NCBI GenBank assembly: GCA_031761405.1
Contig: JASEVX010000003.1
Location: forward strand, 13,230,510-13,294,509
Length of the DNA stretch: 64,000 nucleotides
Source of the DNA: Serripes groenlandicus
Taxonomy: Eukaryota; Mollusca; Bivalvia; Cardiida; Cardiidae
Direction: 5' to 3'
Each line of letters opens with the position of its first letter. Within the stretch, counting starts at the first letter, position 1. Below are positions 60,050 through 64,000 of the stretch, piece after piece. Below the pieces are notes generated by a model, which worked only from the letters and a program-made list of their open reading frames with translations, was not told the origin of the DNA and did not search any database. The translations under genes and the position numbers were made by a program.

Positions 60050-60795
60050 AGTGTACACAAGTCAACTGTTATAAAAATAACTCACTTCATTGAAGCACAG
60101 ATACACAATAAGTGTGTTTATCTAGTGTTAAAGAATTATACAATTATGCTGTGTATGGGATATAGATGATTTCAGGTATGTCACAGAAAACTAACATTCT
60201 CTTATTTCCTAAAAGTGAAGACCCTGATCATACTGCATAAGTACATACCGATCTTCACTATTATGAAATAAGAGAATCGTATTTTCTTGTGACATACCGT
60301 AAATCATCTAATAAACAGCATAATTAGTTTAGCACTAGATAAACATTTACTTGACCGCCTCGATGATGTTGTGGTAGAGCGTCCACCTCGGATGCGGGCG
60401 GTCACAGGTTTGATCCCTTGCCGGGTCAGACCACATTAAAATTGATAGTAAAGCTGCCTTCCGTGGCGCTGAGGGTTGTAGGGTTAGCATGACGACTGAC
60501 TGGCTGATGTCAGGATAAATAGACCAGTAGCACTGGTAACTTACCCAGGAAACTACGTGATATAACATAAAACATGTTGAAAGCGGAGGTTAACACCAAA
60601 CAATAAACATTTACTTATTGCGTAAGTAATTTCAGGTATGTCACAGAAAACTATGGAAACAAGATAATGTTAGTTGTCTGTGACTTTCCATAAACAGCAT
60701 TTATATTACTTTAAAAACACTAGATACACATACTTATTGTGTATACAATGTATATGCCTCATTGAACTGAGTGTGTTTTTATAACAGTTATGTAC
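60050..60795. mobile_element. Palindromic (foldback) element split by a SINE
   Basis: 60055-60235 (ctgttataaaaataactcac, caataagtgtgtttatctag, ggtatgtcacagaaaacta) is mirrored at 60240-60350 and again beyond the SINE at 60620-60795 (tagttttctgtgacatacc-type and ttataacagt ends). The repeated gatgatttcaggtatgtcac word in both directions shows nested palindromes. Confidence 0.75.
60353..60602 (+). mobile_element. tRNA-derived SINE, family 2, with perfect 14-bp target duplication
   Basis: Head 'gttgtggtagagcgtccacc' and B box 'caggtttgatcccttgccgg', body with gactgactggctgatgtc, tail 'gcggaggttaacaccaaaca'. ATAAACATTTACTT is exact at 60339-60352 and 60603-60616. The SINE interrupts a palindromic element (60050-60795). 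Confidence 0.9.
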
Positions 60796-61439
60796 ATTTT
60801 ATCTCAACACGGTTTGTATATGACATCCAACCTTTAAATACATTCCGGAATGAAAATGTACATGAACGGCTCCGTTTTTAAAATCCTGAAATCTTGGAGA
60901 AAAGTATAATTTGTGAGTGTGGGCTCTTGGGTAACATGTTTGTGGTTAATCCCAAACCCATTCAGCTTCTTACTTTTAAAAAAATCGATTTGAACTTTTG
61001 AATGAGTTTTCTTCCCTCTGGATAGAAATGCCACACATGCTTATATCAGTGGTGTAATTGTCATTTGACACCGCTGCAACAAACTCCTTCAAAATGTTGG
61101 GATTTGAAATGAATTCAAACGAAATGCATTTAAAACTGTTCACCTATGCGTTGTGAAACACTTTAATGAATTGATTAATTCGTGTTATGGTGTTTTACGT
61201 CGCTTTTAACACTATTTCAGTTATATCACTCTGAAGAAAATGTAGATAACACAATATTTTATTTCTGCTTTGATAGTAGAATTGGACTCTCAATATATTT
61301 ATCATTGTTAGGCAATTGTGATTTTGATACGACATGTATATGTGTTAATTGCATTCAATGTATGGACATAACAAAGTGCTATTGTAAAGTTAGACTTTTG
61401 GGGTCGGTAAATCCATGCTCAAATGTAATCTGCAGTTAG

Positions 61440-61900
61440 CCCCTTGCTGCGAGCACTTTCAGTGCTTTGGTTAGCAAGGGGCTTGTTAGAGACAATTACT
61501 ATAGTAGGCGAACTCCTAATACACTCATCGTTTTGAGACTGGAATACAGACTAGAGTGTTTACAATAGCGGCATTGAATTACTTCAGATGTCTTGGTAGT
61601 TGCAGATCGTATACAATGTCAATGAAAGTCATTTTTATAAATGAATGGACTGTTGCCAGCTTATACCCATGTTGTACCTTTCGAACCGCCAAATATTTCT
61701 TGTTTAAGAATCAAAATGCTGTAACTTGTTTGCATATCAGCCGGAACATGATTTCGACTCGACATCACTTACCCCAAAGAAAGAACTCGAAAGAAATTTT
61801 ATGTTAAAGTATATGAATTACATGATAAAAACATAAAATGTATTTCTACGCTGTTAACATGACTTTATCACGCGCGACATGCATGGAAAAATTAAAGCAG
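61440..61900. repeat. Diverged dispersed duplicate, copy B, with hairpin end
   Basis: Colinear with 59165-59660. Begins with a hairpin gccccttgct..agcaaggggc (61440-61483) around gagcactttcagtgctt. The same hairpin start recurs alone at 63711-63752. No open frame is kept in this copy. Confidence 0.72.
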
Positions 61901-62199
61901 TATGTGCAAACTTTCTGCATGTGTCATTCACACACTGAACACATTAAAGCAGTATGTGCATACTTTCCGCAGGTGTAATAGCGATTTCAAAATAGAATTT
62001 GAATTGATGACTTCAAATTTGAAAGGGGAAAGATTTATAGCATAGAGTAAATAGTATTGTGTCTATAAAATGAATCATGTTAATTTCAAAAGTATTATAT
62101 AAATTATTTCGAACAAGGTAAAACAAATATGCCACTATTTTTTGCTTTGAAATTTGTATTGGAATTTTAATATACAGTGAACTCGACAGTTCCTGGTCG

Positions 62200-62498
62200 C
62201 CGAGCCCCGGTAGCTCTGTCGGTAGCGACACAAGCTGTCAATCCAGGGGTTGTGAGTTCGAACCCCCAGCTCGGCCAACATTCTTTCCAACGATTGACAA
62301 AAGTCAATATGAAAAGCGTCATTCGTCTTTCATCAATGGGCTAACAGTCTATTGGAAAAGCAGCCAGTTGCTTGGAAAGTATGTTGTGTGGAGTACTGGT
62401 ATGAGAAAACCAGGACACATGAGTAGGTGAACTGGCCGCCGTGATATGACTGAAACATTGTTGAAAACGCCGTTAAACCCCAATCAATCAATCAATCA
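62200..62498 (+). mobile_element. tRNA-derived SINE, family 1
   Basis: Complete copy with head 'ccccggtagctctgtcggta', B box 'gagttcgaaccc' and an (atca)n tail. AGTTCC(T/G)GGTC flanks it at 62189-62199 and 62499-62509, a target duplication with one mismatch. Confidence 0.88.
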
Positions 62499-64000
62499 AG
62501 TTCCGGGTCATCGACAATTCCGGGTCACATTTGGGAAAATAAATTAGTATTCGAAAATGATACAGTATTTTGACAGTTTGATTATCAATTTATATTTCCC
62601 ATTAGCTTGGCTAGTTTCACTTCGATTGTCATTTTAAGAACTGAGGTCGTAATCTCGAAACGCTTGACTGCATCGATTCCCGCGAAATCAAAATCTCAAT
62701 ATTTGTGTTAACCTGTCACACCGAAAATTGCTTATTGTAGCCATAATTTTAGTAACAGGGGAATGTATTGCACATAAATGTGAAGGTTATCTACCACTGC
62801 ATGAACAATATTTATAATATTGATTGACTTGTCAAAGTTGTTAATGCCAAACTATAGCAGACAGTTTGACCTAGTTCACATACGACACTTCCGGTCAGCC
62901 AAAGGGTATTTATCAAAATTATCAATTTATTAGTAAAAACTGTTTTGGTATCTTTTTTAGAACAATTTAATGCTTATGGTGATAAATCAATTTTAAAAAT
63001 TTGATGTTGAAATATATATTTTTTTGTTAAATATGACTTATTAGTTGGTTGAAATGCAACAGTTTTCGTCCATGAAAATGTGTACAGTAAAGTTGGCCCC
63101 ATCACTGTTTTGTCTTTTATATGCAATAGGTAATTGCAAGTGATATATTTTAGTTTTTTCTTTTTCATATTATTTTCTATAAAAATGTGAAATAAATATC
63201 TTGTTATTAAAAAAGCAGCTGTTTTGTTGAATATAACATTGTTTGAGATAACAGAAATAAAAATTTGTCACGTGACCCAGATATGGCAAGTTCGACCCGA
63301 AACTGTCAAATTTACAGATTGCAATTGCAGACACTAAAGAAACAGTTTAACACAGTTATATAATTGTTGAATTATACCATGGTGGGGAGGAAGTATTTGT
63401 TAAAGATTTTATGTAGTTTTGTTTCTCAACTTTCCTTTCAAAGACACAAGTTTCGTTAGTTTGGTTACTGAACCGGAACTGTCGAATTAACTGTAGTTTT
63501 CATTGTAAACCATGCAACGACCTCTGTGAAATACCGCCAGTCAAATATAAGTTTTTGTGATAGACCCCCATTCTGTCTATACAATATTGTTCAATCAACA
63601 CAAATATTATTCAATTTACGAACATAACAAGGTCTTCTTGTGAATTGTATTTGATAACAATAATTCGATCGGTCAATCCTTGTCCTAATGTATTCCGTGA
63701 TATGCCGTTAGCCCCTTGCTGGCAGCACTTTGAGTGCTTTGATTATGCATGGTTTGAAGCCTGTCAATTGTGGACAATAATGAAAACGGCTATAGACAAA
63801 ACTTTATATTCAATTTACTGGTAAGAACGCATTACTTTCGCTTTGTTTTATCGAAGCTCGGATCGTTATTTTAGTAATCTAATTCTGGTATCACAACACG
63901 TCAACCAGATTTATGTCATCGTTGAAAATATTTGACAGCGACCTTTTAGATCAACATCACTCGAAAATTGGTAGAATGGCAAATAGGCGTTATATAACGG
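62499..64000. other. Non-coding right end of window
   Basis: AT-rich, no exon recognised. Only a lone hairpin (63711-63752) related to the 61440 repeat. Phrases such as 'gttccgggtca', 'cgacccgaaactgtc' and 'gaaccggaactgtcg' recur at 62500, 63293 and 63471, possibly a decayed repeat. Confidence 0.4.

Overview
The window is eukaryotic DNA. It is AT-rich, has long introns and a very high density of interspersed and tandem repeats, and shows no sign of bacterial gene organisation. The repeat types point to a mollusc, most likely a bivalve: tRNA-derived SINEs ending in a short ATCA-type tail, foldback elements whose ends read gagccgt..acggctc, TTAA-flanked MITEs, and elements made of 160- or 325-bp internal tandem units. 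The organism is my inference; no barcode gene is present.

Only one protein-coding gene can be reconstructed with confidence. It is a solute carrier family 13 (SLC13, sodium-coupled di-/tricarboxylate/sulfate transporter, 'INDY'-like) gene on the + strand, with 14 coding exons from 25018 to 57248. Every exon-exon junction joins in frame, giving a 601-residue protein with both SNT sodium-site motifs, the CGG..TGTGPN segment, the LPVATPPNA segment and a C-terminal NST sequon. A TATA-like box and an AUG-UGA minimal upstream ORF lie just before the start codon.

Layout. 1-24900: repeat-rich flank with three SINEs, nested bivalve-type repeats (1784-3530, 11705-13472), a broken LINE reverse transcriptase (minus strand, 9790-10661), one minisatellite present on both sides of an unrelated 5.6-kb stretch (7480-8390 and 13985-14490), TTAA MITEs, a 0.3-kb tandem duplication and a tRNA-like sequence. 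24900-57250: the SLC13 gene, whose introns are filled with minisatellites and foldback MITEs. 57250-64000: 3' flank with a minisatellite, two diverged duplicates, a palindromic element split by a SINE, and another SINE.

The most interesting signal is in the transporter gene. Five separate tandem arrays carry copies of an exon edge of this same gene: the 3' splice site of exon 2 (54-56-bp units), the 5' splice site of exon 5 (about 50-bp units), the 5' splice site of exon 6, the 3' splice site of exon 9 (40-bp units, about 30 copies), and the coding end with the stop codon of exon 14. The copies keep usable AG or GTAAGT splice signals. Decoy use as traced for exons 2, 5, 6 and 9 would bring in a stop codon in nearly every case. 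The gene therefore carries arrays of decoy splice sites at four different boundaries, and I know of no standard feature class for this.
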